Origin: Amycolatopsis pretoriensis
Lineage (GTDB): Bacteria; Actinomycetota; Actinomycetes; Mycobacteriales; Pseudonocardiaceae
Assembly (NCBI RefSeq): GCF_900107925.1
Contig: NZ_FNUJ01000013.1
Location: forward strand, 220,067-284,066
Reading direction: 5' to 3'
Length of the DNA stretch: 64,000 nucleotides
Part shown: positions 7,664 to 16,845 of the stretch, in pieces
How positions within the stretch are numbered: position 1 is the first letter of the stretch
Layout: every line of letters begins with the position of its first letter
Notes under the pieces: model-generated
Told to the model about the DNA's origin: nothing
Database searches by the model: none
Seen by the model: only the letters and a program-made list of their open reading frames with translations
Translations under genes and position numbers: made by a program

Positions 7664-10600
7664 CAAGAAGTGGTACGCCGAACTCACCGAGGAAGTCAGC
7701 CGGTCCGGCGAGACTCTGCCCCTCGACGTACTCTGCCCGGTGGAGCTGGGCTTGACCCTGTTGTCGCGGCTCGACGACACCCAGCCGCCGACGTCGGTCT
7801 GGCCGCTGCTGGGCGGATACCCGTTCGCCGAGGCGAGCGGCCTGGCGAGTGACCCGGTCCGGAACCGGATGATCACCTGCGTCCGGCACCGCCTCTGGCC
7901 GCTGCGCCGACCCGAAGCCTGGCTCGAGGCACTGCGCGACTACCGGGACGTGCGTGGCGACCTGTGCGCCTTCCGGATCGCGGAAGACCTCAAGTCGTTC
8001 GTTTGGACCGGGACGACCTCCCTCGAGAAGCGGTTCGCGGTGTATGAGCGGGCCCTGGTCACCCTCCCGGACTTCGTCGACGCCGAGGTCACCCCGGCCG
8101 CCGCGGGCCCCCACTTCTACTTCGACCGCGACCAGCGCGTCGAGGTGGAGATCCCCGACGACATCGCGGACCGGGCCCGTGACCTGCCGGGACACGATCT
8201 CGTCACCCGCACGGTGACGAACGGCGCGCCCCGGGACATCACCTGGGCGGCGCTCGGGGAAACCGCGGCGTGGATGGACGCCTCCGCGGTCGCGGGCGAG
8301 CGTACGAACTGGCAAGCCAGTATCGCGTCGACGCGGCTGCTCGTCCGGGACGTCCACGGGCACGACTTCGTGGACGGTGACCGGCTGCGGCTCGACGGGC
8401 TCCTCCACGCCGTCGGGGTCGTCGGCGTCGGCAAGAGCACCCTCATGAAGGTGCTCGCGGTCTGGGCCGCGCGCCAGGACGAACCGCTGCGGATCACGCT
8501 CGTCGTCGGGGACGTCGCCGAGCAGCTCGCGATCGCGCGGGAACTACGGCACTTCCTCGGTGACCGGATGGTGGTGCCGATCATCGGATCGGCCAACCGC
8601 GAGCAGCACGTCGAAGGGCTGCACCGCCGGCTCGCTGCGAACGGGCACGTGCGGCTGGCTGGCCACCACGAGGACGAGGGCTTCGCCGACCTCGGCACCC
8701 CGTGCCCGATCGATGCCCTGCGGGCGCCGGCCACGCCGGTGCGGGCGGTCGACGCCCCGTGCTCGAACCTGTACTCCGGCGGTGGCCGGGCCGGTGATCG
8801 GAAGCGCTGGAGCTGTCCGCTGTGGCACGAGTGCCCGCGGCACGAGAACGCGCGGGCCCAGGTGGACGCGCGCGTGTGGATCGCCACCATGGCGTCGCTG
8901 GTGGCGAGCCCGGTGCCCGGGCAGCTCGGCGGGGTGCGGCTGCGCCAGCTCGAGCTGGCCTGCCTGCGCAGCGATCTCATCGTCGTCGACGAGGCCGACC
9001 GGGTGATGATGAACCTGGACATGGTGTTCGCGCCGACGGCCACGCTCGTCTCCCGTGAGCCCCACTCCTGGCTGGACTCCCTGTCCACGCACAACATCCG
9101 TGAGCTCTCGCGGGCGGGGCGGCTCCAGCTGTCCGACCGCAACGTGCGGAACTGGGAGGTGGCCCTCTCCGTCGTGACCGGGGCCACGAACCAGCTCTAT
9201 TCGATGCTGATCGCGGACGAGAAGCTGCGGGACTGGGTGGGTATCGAGTACTTCAACTCCTGGACGTTGCAAGGGAAGCTGCTTACCGAGCTGTACCGGA
9301 CCGGAGCCGCCGAGCCCGACGACGAGCAGGACGAAGAAGCCCTGGTGGACGGGCCGGGAGTCCCCCGGACCGCTGCCGAAGCGGTGTTCGACCAGTTCCG
9401 GGACGATCCGCTGGGGGACAACGGGCCCTACGGAACGCCGACCGATCGGCTGACCCGGACGACCCAGGATCTGCTGCAGACCCTGAACCGGAAGGCCGTC
9501 GCGCGCCGGCTGGCCGCCGTCGTCGGCGAACTCCGCGTGCTCGGCACCCCGGACGAGCCGGGCCGAGTCGCCGAGGACGACCCGCTCGTGCGCAAGCTGG
9601 AGTTCGTCCTGCTGCTCTCGGCGCTGCACCACCGGCTGGACCGGCTAACCCGCCTCTGGCCGCTGGTCGAGGACGCGATGCGGCTGGAATCCACCGAGAA
9701 CGAGCTGATGCGCCGGCCGCCGATGGACTACCTCCCGCTCGTACCCGAGTCGCCGATGGGCAACGTTCTGGGCTTCCAGTACGTCGTCGACGAGCGGGAG
9801 GGCGAGCGGGACGGCGTGACCGGCACCCTGCGCTTCTTCCGGTGCACCGGCGTCGGCCGGGAGCTCCTGCTGTCCCTGCCTTCGCTGGGAGCGGACCCCT
9901 CGACCGGCCGCGGCGGGCCGCACGTGCTGCTGCTTTCGGGCACCAGCTGGGCCGGCACCTCGACGCGCGCGCACGTCGTCACGCCGGTCGGCGCGGTCCT
10001 GCGGCCGTCGGACGAGGCCGAGCAGCGGGTCCGGGAGACCGTCTTCACGATGCGGTTCTTCCACGACGAGAGCGGAAACCCCATCAGCCTGTCCGGGCAG
10101 TCCTCGCGGATCCGGCCGACGCTGCTGCGCACGCTCGTCGACCGGCTCGGCAAGCCGGGGCCGAGCGGAATTTCGCCGCTGGAGGAAGAGATCCGGGCCG
10201 TCGGGGACCCGAACCGCCAGCGCGCACTGCTCCTCGTCGGGAACTATCAGGATGCCCGCGACGTCGCGAACCAGCTGAACAAGATGCCCGGCTGGCGGGG
10301 TCACGTCAAAGCACTGGTCCGGGACAGTGAGGACCTCGACGCAGCCCTCGCCGACGGGACCGACAACCTGGCCGGAACCGTCCGGCGTGGCAACGCGGGC
10401 CTGTTCGCCACCGACGCGATGGCCCGGGTCCTCGTCGCGCCGATGCTGGCCATCGAACGCGGGTACAACATCCTGAACCGGGACAACGACGCGGCGCTCG
10501 GCGTGGCGCTGTTGCTGACCCGGCCGCACCCGGTGCCCACCGACATCGGGCTGTCCGTGCTCGCCATCAACGACTGGGAAAGCCGCTACACGCGCGGCCT

Positions 10601-11141
10601 GCCGACCTCCGAAGACACCGAGGACACCGTGCCGGCGTCGTTCGCCGACCTGGTCACCGCCCACGGCTCACTCGACGCCGCCGGCCGGGCGTTCCGCGCG
10701 CTCGCCCGCAGCAAGTGGGGCCGCCTGCTGATCCGCAAGTACGCGTACTCGGTGCTGAGCGACGACGAACGACGCTCGTTCGCCTGGGATCAGCTGGTCG
10801 TGCTCTGGCAGGTGATCGGCAGGCTCGTCCGGGGCGGGGTCGCCGCCCGGGTCGTGTTCGTCGACGCGAAGTTCGCACCGGCGGCAGCCGAAGCACAGTC
10901 GCCGAACGCTTCGCAGCGCCCTCGGCGCAGAAAACGCGACAGCGCCCGGTCCAGCCTGCTCCACGGCATCCGGGACGCCCTGCGCCCGTACTTCGCCCCG
11001 CGGCCGGACGACGAGCCGGTCGCCCCCGCGGACGCCCGGCTCGCGGAACTGCTCTACGAACCCGTCTACCGGGCGTTGTGCCGGATGCTCGACGAAGCCG
11101 AGCCCATCGCGCTGGACGCCCCCGGCTCCCGGAGGACCTGA
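7656..11141 (+). CDS. DinG/XPD-like superfamily 2 helicase of the pPIWI-RE operon
   Basis: A 1161-residue protein. Residues 1-240 form a family-specific N-terminal region. Walker A is at 257-262 (GVGKST, Lys260), the DEAD box is VDEAD with Asp445-Asp448, and motif VI is QVIGRLVR (Gln1052, Arg1056, Arg1059). Four cysteines lie between motifs I and II (in TPCPID, APCSNL, WSCPLW and HECPRH), matching the place of the Fe-S cluster in XPD/DinG helicases. DinG-like helicases unwind DNA or R-loops 5' to 3'. In pPIWI-RE islands the helicase is the constant partner of the PIWI protein. It ends 2 bp before the PIWI-RE start, with GGAGG at 11131-11135 as that gene's ribosome site. Confidence 0.85.
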   Translation: MRSKKWYAELTEEVSRSGETLPLDVLCPVELGLTLLSRLDDTQPPTSVWPLLGGYPFAEASGLASDPVRNRMITCVRHRLWPLRRPEAWLEALRDYRDVRGDLCAFRIAEDLKSFVWTGTTSLEKRFAVYERALVTLPDFVDAEVTPAAAGPHFYFDRDQRVEVEIPDDIADRARDLPGHDLVTRTVTNGAPRDITWAALGETAAWMDASAVAGERTNWQASIASTRLLVRDVHGHDFVDGDRLRLDGLLHAVGVVGVGKSTLMKVLAVWAARQDEPLRITLVVGDVAEQLAIARELRHFLGDRMVVPIIGSANREQHVEGLHRRLAANGHVRLAGHHEDEGFADLGTPCPIDALRAPATPVRAVDAPCSNLYSGGGRAGDRKRWSCPLWHECPRHENARAQVDARVWIATMASLVASPVPGQLGGVRLRQLELACLRSDLIVVDEADRVMMNLDMVFAPTATLVSREPHSWLDSLSTHNIRELSRAGRLQLSDRNVRNWEVALSVVTGATNQLYSMLIADEKLRDWVGIEYFNSWTLQGKLLTELYRTGAAEPDDEQDEEALVDGPGVPRTAAEAVFDQFRDDPLGDNGPYGTPTDRLTRTTQDLLQTLNRKAVARRLAAVVGELRVLGTPDEPGRVAEDDPLVRKLEFVLLLSALHHRLDRLTRLWPLVEDAMRLESTENELMRRPPMDYLPLVPESPMGNVLGFQYVVDEREGERDGVTGTLRFFRCTGVGRELLLSLPSLGADPSTGRGGPHVLLLSGTSWAGTSTRAHVVTPVGAVLRPSDEAEQRVRETVFTMRFFHDESGNPISLSGQSSRIRPTLLRTLVDRLGKPGPSGISPLEEEIRAVGDPNRQRALLLVGNYQDARDVANQLNKMPGWRGHVKALVRDSEDLDAALADGTDNLAGTVRRGNAGLFATDAMARVLVAPMLAIERGYNILNRDNDAALGVALLLTRPHPVPTDIGLSVLAINDWESRYTRGLPTSEDTEDTVPASFADLVTAHGSLDAAGRAFRALARSKWGRLLIRKYAYSVLSDDERRSFAWDQLVVLWQVIGRLVRGGVAARVVFVDAKFAPAAAEAQSPNASQRPRRRKRDSARSSLLHGIRDALRPYFAPRPDDEPVAPADARLAELLYEPVYRALCRMLDEAEPIALDAPGSRRT

Positions 11142-11143
11142 CC

Positions 11144-13972
11144 ATGGCGCCGCGCTACACGACGATCCGCCGGGCCGCCTACGAGCCGGCCGATGACGAC
11201 CTCACAGCCGGCTTCCACACCCTAGAGTTCCCCGAAGCTCTCGCCACCCGGGTGCTCGACCTCGCCAACCTCGGCCGGACGGACCGGAACCGGCTGCAGG
11301 CACCGCCGACCTACCGGCTGGACTCCCTGCTCCAGGCGTTGGACGTGCGTCTCGGCGTGCTGCCCCGGCAGGTCGCGGCCGGCGAAGGTCCGCGGACGTG
11401 GCTGTACTGCCCGGCCGATGGACGTGAGCCACTGCCGGTGCCGATCCTGCAGCGCCTGCTGGAGTTCTGGATCGAGGACATCGGCCGGGAGCATCCGGAA
11501 GAGGCGAGCCGGGTGTGCGAGGCGTTGGACGACCACGCCCCCACCTGGTGGCGCCAGGAGGTGTCACTGGCGCGGTGCGACGTCAGCGGCGGCGGAACCG
11601 CACGGCCGACGAGCAACCAGTACCTGCTGACGACGCAGCACTTCGCCCGCCGGATCCAGGAAGCGGGGCCGTACGACTCCGGTGGCCAGGTGCTGCACTT
11701 CCGGCCCGTCGCGCGCCGAGCGCGTCAGCAGGGTGCGGAGCTGATGTCCCAGCCGCTCTTCCACGACGACGACCACGGCCGGTGGTGGTTCTCGGTCACG
11801 GTCGCCGTCACCCTCCACACCGTGCCGTTCCACTCGCGGCCGCGGGTGCACCTGCACTTCGGGGTACGCCGCTGGGCCACCCACCCCGCCCCGGACAGCG
11901 GACTGGTGCGGCTGGGCCACCGCCGCGACAGTGCCGTCTACCTGCGTCCGGTCACCGCCTGGCTGCCCGGCGTTCCCGTCAGCGACCGCTACAGCGTGGC
12001 GTACGTGACTCGCCGAGGAGACGAGCCCACGTGGCGGCACGGCGGTCCCGCCCGGCTCATGGCGAAGCTCGCGGGTGCCGCCAGGGCGTTTCCGGAGCCG
12101 GCGGACCTGCTCGGCGAACCCGAGCGCTGGTTCACCGGGGAACGCGGCGTCGACGCGCTGATCGCGTACAGCACGCCGATGGGCAAGCACGGCGTGGGCG
12201 CCGGCTTCATGTCCCACGAGCGGTCTCGCCTGGTCGAGTGGGCCGAAGCCGCTCTGCCGGGGCTGGCCCGGGTCCCCGATCTCGTCCGATCGGCCCTGAC
12301 CGTGAACAAGCCCGCCAACGTCCGGCTGGGCGGCTCCGAGGTCAGGACGGCCGCCGCCAAGGTGGCGCTCCACCACTCCAGGCGTGCCTCGTTGGCCGGG
12401 CTGTACGCGGATTGGTCCGGTACGCCGGAGTTCACCGCGCGGCTGCTCTGGCGTACCGAGCAGACCCGCGACGAGGCGATCGTCGCACTCACCGAGGTGC
12501 TCGGCCTCGAGGGCGACGGTGGCGCCGGCGAGGTGAGCACCGAGGCCCACGAGCGCAGTGGCCGCGGGGAACCCGTGGTGCTCCGCTGGCGGACCCCGGA
12601 GCTGGCGGTGACACTGAGCTGCCTGCGCCTGGACAACGGACTGACGGACAGCCTGGGCGTGCCGTGGGAACCGGCCCGGGACCGGGCGGACCGCGCGGCC
12701 CGGGCGCTGGCCAAGCGCCGGGCCGACCTGGCCGAGTTCCTCGCCAAGAACGGCGCCGACACGGCGGTTCCGTCGGTCGCGCTGGTCGAGATCCACGGAC
12801 GCACGGTCTTCCGCGGCCGGAACGATCCCAAGTTCGCGTTGCGGCTGGGCGCGGCCGACAGCGGGGTCGTCACCCAGTTCATCACGACGCCTTCTTCCTC
12901 GCGCGCGGAGAAGAAGCTGCCCGATGCGGCCGAGTCGTCCTGGGTGGACGCGCTGCGGCAGCTGGGCGCGACCGTGGTCCCTCGCACGGACATCCCCATC
13001 GGCCTGCCCGACGACGTCCAGTACCTCGCCGTCTGGATGGCGACGAAAGCCCGTGGTGCGACGGCCCGGTCGGCCAAGGGCAAGTTCCCGGTCGCCGTTT
13101 TGGTGCGCCCGGGTGCCGATGCTGCGGGCGAGGTCGTGGCCTGGGACGGCGAGGCGCTCGAAGGTCTGGGGGCGTGGATCGCCTACCCGCGTTACCTGGC
13201 CCGGCTGCCCGCGCTCGCCGCGGTCTCCGAGCACGACCTCGCCGACCTCGGTGAGAGTGACGAATCGGGATTCGACTGGCCGCGCACCCGCGACGAACAG
13301 CAGGCCGCCACGGAGGAGTTTCTGCACCGGGCGCTGTCCTCGGCCGAGGTCCGGGGCAAGCCGACCGTTCTCCTGGCCGACGCGCAGAACATCCGGCAGC
13401 ACTGGACCTGGGTCCAGGACGGGGAGGTGCACCGGGACCTCATCCGCACGGGCGTCGCTCCCGCCGGGCGGCCGAATCCCTGGCTGCGGCTGGTCCGGGT
13501 GCGTACCGGCGATCGACGGGAGACCCCGCAGTGGTGGGGTCTGGCGGAAGGTGACGGCGTGAACGGGCTGCCTGCCAACCTGTGGGAAGTCCCCGAGCCA
13601 GCGGACGGCCGGGTCTTTTACAGCACCACCCCAAAGGCCTCCACCGCGCAACGGTCGGCGGTGGAGGCGCACAAGCTACAGCCTCGCGAGCTCCGCAAGG
13701 GCAAGCGGGCCGGCGAATCGACGATCGACGTCGACCGGCCCGCGTGGAATCCCGGGCTCGCCGAAATCGCGGTGCTCGCCTGTCACCCCGGTGCCGGCGA
13801 CGAACCGCGGGCGCTGGCGATGGCAGTGCACCAGCTGAGGCAGGCGCCCGACTATCGCGACGCGCTCGGCAGGCCGCTGCCCCTGCACCTGGCCCGGAAG
13901 GCCCAGGAGTACATCCTGCCGATGCGCGATGCCGACGAGGACGACGAACCGGAGGAGCACAGCGGAAGCTGA
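11144..13972 (+). CDS. pPIWI-RE family protein (prokaryotic PIWI, RNase H-fold)
   Basis: A 942-residue protein. The C-terminal 400 residues match the RNaseH_pPIWI_RE pattern. They contain VALVEIHG with Glu549; the hallmark NDPKFALRLG followed by VVTQFIT; LADAQNIRQHWTW with Asp746; AEIAVL with Glu874; and AVHQLRQAP then LPLHLARKAQEY (His896 lies in the first). The N-terminal half fits the pPIWI-RE X region, followed by a MID-like part (about 380-540). pPIWI-RE proteins are Argonaute relatives thought to use nucleic-acid guides in plasmid or phage defence. Acidic residues remain at the three expected places, so nuclease activity is possible but not shown. It is the last gene of the operon and converges on the AfsR-like gene with only 5 bp between the stops. 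Confidence 0.9.
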   Translation: MAPRYTTIRRAAYEPADDDLTAGFHTLEFPEALATRVLDLANLGRTDRNRLQAPPTYRLDSLLQALDVRLGVLPRQVAAGEGPRTWLYCPADGREPLPVPILQRLLEFWIEDIGREHPEEASRVCEALDDHAPTWWRQEVSLARCDVSGGGTARPTSNQYLLTTQHFARRIQEAGPYDSGGQVLHFRPVARRARQQGAELMSQPLFHDDDHGRWWFSVTVAVTLHTVPFHSRPRVHLHFGVRRWATHPAPDSGLVRLGHRRDSAVYLRPVTAWLPGVPVSDRYSVAYVTRRGDEPTWRHGGPARLMAKLAGAARAFPEPADLLGEPERWFTGERGVDALIAYSTPMGKHGVGAGFMSHERSRLVEWAEAALPGLARVPDLVRSALTVNKPANVRLGGSEVRTAAAKVALHHSRRASLAGLYADWSGTPEFTARLLWRTEQTRDEAIVALTEVLGLEGDGGAGEVSTEAHERSGRGEPVVLRWRTPELAVTLSCLRLDNGLTDSLGVPWEPARDRADRAARALAKRRADLAEFLAKNGADTAVPSVALVEIHGRTVFRGRNDPKFALRLGAADSGVVTQFITTPSSSRAEKKLPDAAESSWVDALRQLGATVVPRTDIPIGLPDDVQYLAVWMATKARGATARSAKGKFPVAVLVRPGADAAGEVVAWDGEALEGLGAWIAYPRYLARLPALAAVSEHDLADLGESDESGFDWPRTRDEQQAATEEFLHRALSSAEVRGKPTVLLADAQNIRQHWTWVQDGEVHRDLIRTGVAPAGRPNPWLRLVRVRTGDRRETPQWWGLAEGDGVNGLPANLWEVPEPADGRVFYSTTPKASTAQRSAVEAHKLQPRELRKGKRAGESTIDVDRPAWNPGLAEIAVLACHPGAGDEPRALAMAVHQLRQAPDYRDALGRPLPLHLARKAQEYILPMRDADEDDEPEEHSGS

Positions 13973-13977
13973 CGGGT

Positions 13978-16716
13978 TCAGGCGCCCAGCGCGGCCAAGC
14001 GGGTCTTCACCGCGGTGTACAGCTTCCGGTCTTCGGGTTCTCGTTGCCGCAACCGGTCGTAACAGGCGGCGAAGTCCCGTAGCGCGCGTAGCTCGTCCTC
14101 GGGCCGTCCCGCTGCGGCGTACGCGTCGGCCAGCCCGGCCAGCACCCGGACCTCGTTGGTCGGTGCCCCGGACTCGGCGTAACAAGCGCGGGCGGCCTCC
14201 CCGTGGGTGACCGCTTCGGCGGGTTGCGCCAGCCTCATATGACAGTCCATCAGGACGCGGTGCAGTGCCCCGCGGTTGTACGGTGTGCTTGCCCGCGTCA
14301 TCAGCTCGAGGGCGAACGGTGCGCGCTCGAGAGCCAGCGCCGGGTCTCCGAGCTCGAGGTGGCAGTGGATTTCGGTGGGCAGCGTCGCCGCCACTCCGCG
14401 GTCGTCGGCGAGCACTTCGTACAGAGACCCGGCGATCGTCGCGTGGTCCCGCGCGGCCGCCCAGTTGCCCTGATCTTCCTGCAGGACACTCAGCTGCTGG
14501 TGCCCGTTCGCCTGGTCCAAAGGTGCGTCGGCCCGCTCCGCCAGCGTGATCGACAAAGCCAGGTTGTGCTCCGCGAGGCCGAACTTCCGCAGCTTCCGCT
14601 GGATGTTGCCCAGCACCCGATGGCACACCGCCTGGTACCGCGTACGGTCGGGTTCCGGCAGTTCCTCCTTGGTGATCTCCGCGGCCGAAGCCAGCAGGCG
14701 CTCCGCGGTGAGCCAAGGGCCGTTGCGGGTGTGGTAACAGCACAGCGCAAGCGGCAGCCGCCATCGATATTCCGCGTACGGCCGGAAATCCGGCGAGTCC
14801 AGCACAGCGAGCAGGGTTTCATGCTCCTGCTCGAACCATCGGCGCCCGTCGCCTTCGTCGGCCGGGGCGGGCAGCGGCGCACCCTCGGCCGCCGAGAGGT
14901 CGTCCGGCAGGCCCCGGCCGGAGCGAAGAGCCGCATCGCACAACCGTGCGGCAGCCAGCAGCCAGCTCAGCAGCCGGTTGCGGACCGCCGCGGATTCCGC
15001 GGCCGGCAGCTCTTCGTCCGCACGTTCCCGCGCGAAGGCACGGACCAGGTCGTGGAGGCGGAACCGGTTCCCGGGCAACGGATCGAGCAGGCTGCCCCGC
15101 AAGAGCTCGTCCACCGCGTCCAGGGCGGCGGGCAACGGCAACCCGGACAGGAACGGGATGACGTCGAGGCCGATCTCGGGCCCGGGGTGAAGCGCGCCGA
15201 CCTGGAGCACCCGGGCCGCTGCCGCGGACAACGGCGCGTACGACAACGCAAGTGAGTCACGCACTTCGCTCTCTCCTCCGGGTTTCACGCCGAGCACAGC
15301 CGAAGCCGAACACAGCCGGGCCAACAGGCCGTCCAGGCCGGTGCCCGGGTTCAGCCGCGCCTGCGCCACGACCAGCCGGACCGCCAGCGGTACTCCTCCG
15401 CACGCCGCCATCAGCTTTGCCGCCGCGAACGGTTCCGCCGTGATCCGCTCCGGGCCGATGGCGTCGCGCAGGACTTCCAGACTGGCCTCGGCACTGATCG
15501 GGGCCAGGGTCAGCACGTGCCCCGCCGCCACCGCCGGCAAGGCCACGGCCGCCCGCGTCGTGATGACCGTGCAGCTGCGCTCCCCCGCGGCCACGAGGTC
15601 CGCCGCGTGCCGATGGTCACGCACGTTGTCGAGGACGACCAGGATCGCGCGGTTGTTCGCCGCCGTGCGGTAGGCCGCGGACAAGGCAGCACCGGACCAG
15701 CCGCCGGCGGTGATCCCCAGCTGCTTCGCGAAGTCCGCGAGCACGGCCTCGGGCCGAGCCGGACCGGACGGGGAGAAGCCCCCCAGGTCGGCGAAGAGGA
15801 CCCCGTCGGGGAACTTCCCGGCGACGCGGTGTCCCCACTGGACCACCAGTTCCGTCTTGCCCAGACCGCCGAGGCCGCAGACCGTGACAACCCGGACTCC
15901 GCCGGCCTCGGTGAGGGTGTCGAGGAGCTCCAGTTCGGCTGCTCGGCCATACACCGCCGATCGCACCGCCGGCAACGAATACGGCCTTCGTTCCGGGAGC
16001 GCCGCCGACGTCTGCCGAGCCCGGGCGATCAGGGCTTCGGCTTCCTTGCGCAGTTGCCCGCGCGCAGGTGAACCGAATTTCACCGGCAGCGCCGCGCGCC
16101 GACGGCAATCCTCGGTGATCTCGGTCGTCTGCCCGTTCAGGGACCACGTCCGCCAGAGCGCGATCCGGATCTTGTCGTCGTCGGGGAAAAGCTCGCCGGC
16201 TCGCATCGCGTGCCCCACCGCGCCCTCAGGGCCCTCCGCGTCGGTGGCGAGCTCGATCAGCTCGAGAAACGCCCGGCGCCCTTCGCCGCTCAGCTTCGTC
16301 ACGTCGTCCTGGACCCAACGCGAGTCCAGTCCGCTCAACGGAGCGCCGGCCCACAGGGCGACGGCTTCGCGCAACAGCGACAGCTTCACATGCGAAGGTC
16401 GGCCGGCCCCGCTGCGGAGTGCAGTGCGGAACCGCCACAGGTCGACCGCTTCCGGCGCGACAGCCAGCCGCAGGGTCGCGTTCTGGGACGTCACCAGGTC
16501 TACGCCCGCGCCCTTCCGGATCCGGGCGCGGTGCGACCGCGTCGTCTCGGCGTTCACCCCGAGCCGTGCGGACAGGTCGTCCGTGGTGATCTTGCCGCCC
16601 GCCGCGGCGATGATCGCGAGCACGATCGCCTGTCGAGGTTCCAGACGTACCTCACGGTCGTTCACCCGCAGCCGCACCTTGCCGAGAATCCGCAGGTCGA
16701 CCGCAGGTTCGTCCAT
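13978..16716 (-). CDS. AfsR/SARP-type STAND regulator (wHTH-BTAD-NB-ARC-TPR)
   Basis: A 912-residue protein. An OmpR-like winged helix occupies about 8-90, a BTAD helical domain about 95-235, and an NB-ARC STAND NTPase about 255-600 with Walker A GLGGLGKTE (Lys287) and Walker B ILVVLDN (358-364). TPR-like repeats fill about 650-910. AfsR-type proteins activate transcription by binding heptameric direct repeats and are often controlled by Ser/Thr phosphorylation. The gene is divergent from the glycosyltransferase-like gene at 16846, and three regularly spaced CGCAACG repeats lie in the 129-bp gap. It is convergent with the PIWI-RE gene. STAND ATPases also act as defence sensors, so a sensor role for the island is an alternative. 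Confidence 0.9.
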   Translation of the reverse strand: MDEPAVDLRILGKVRLRVNDREVRLEPRQAIVLAIIAAAGGKITTDDLSARLGVNAETTRSHRARIRKGAGVDLVTSQNATLRLAVAPEAVDLWRFRTALRSGAGRPSHVKLSLLREAVALWAGAPLSGLDSRWVQDDVTKLSGEGRRAFLELIELATDAEGPEGAVGHAMRAGELFPDDDKIRIALWRTWSLNGQTTEITEDCRRRAALPVKFGSPARGQLRKEAEALIARARQTSAALPERRPYSLPAVRSAVYGRAAELELLDTLTEAGGVRVVTVCGLGGLGKTELVVQWGHRVAGKFPDGVLFADLGGFSPSGPARPEAVLADFAKQLGITAGGWSGAALSAAYRTAANNRAILVVLDNVRDHRHAADLVAAGERSCTVITTRAAVALPAVAAGHVLTLAPISAEASLEVLRDAIGPERITAEPFAAAKLMAACGGVPLAVRLVVAQARLNPGTGLDGLLARLCSASAVLGVKPGGESEVRDSLALSYAPLSAAAARVLQVGALHPGPEIGLDVIPFLSGLPLPAALDAVDELLRGSLLDPLPGNRFRLHDLVRAFARERADEELPAAESAAVRNRLLSWLLAAARLCDAALRSGRGLPDDLSAAEGAPLPAPADEGDGRRWFEQEHETLLAVLDSPDFRPYAEYRWRLPLALCCYHTRNGPWLTAERLLASAAEITKEELPEPDRTRYQAVCHRVLGNIQRKLRKFGLAEHNLALSITLAERADAPLDQANGHQQLSVLQEDQGNWAAARDHATIAGSLYEVLADDRGVAATLPTEIHCHLELGDPALALERAPFALELMTRASTPYNRGALHRVLMDCHMRLAQPAEAVTHGEAARACYAESGAPTNEVRVLAGLADAYAAAGRPEDELRALRDFAACYDRLRQREPEDRKLYTAVKTRLAALGA

Positions 16717-16765
16717 GACTCTCAGTCAACCAGACCGGCGGCGGGCCGTCCTCGCCCGATCGGGT

Positions 16766-16796
16766 CGCAACGCCTTTCGCAACGGGTTCCGCAACG
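16766..16796. promoter_or_regulatory. SARP-type operator: three direct repeats of CGCAACG
   Basis: CGCAACG occurs at 16766, 16778 and 16790, each exactly 12 bp after the last. The array lies between the divergent AfsR/SARP-like gene (start 16716) and the plus-strand gene at 16846. It ends 50 bp before that ATG. Spacing close to one helical turn and placement just upstream of a promoter match SARP binding arrays, whose usual spacing is 11 bp. The adjacent regulator is the obvious candidate binder. Confidence 0.6.
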
Positions 16797-16845
16797 CCCG
16801 ACCGGGACGTTGGCATCGTTCGGAACACCCTTCGAGGAGGCGATT

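Noticed and set aside
13676..14764. Possible overlap gene between PIWI-RE and the AfsR-like gene
   Set aside because: It lies in the wrong frame of the AfsR-like gene and has no family motif. The two real genes converge with a 5-bp gap.
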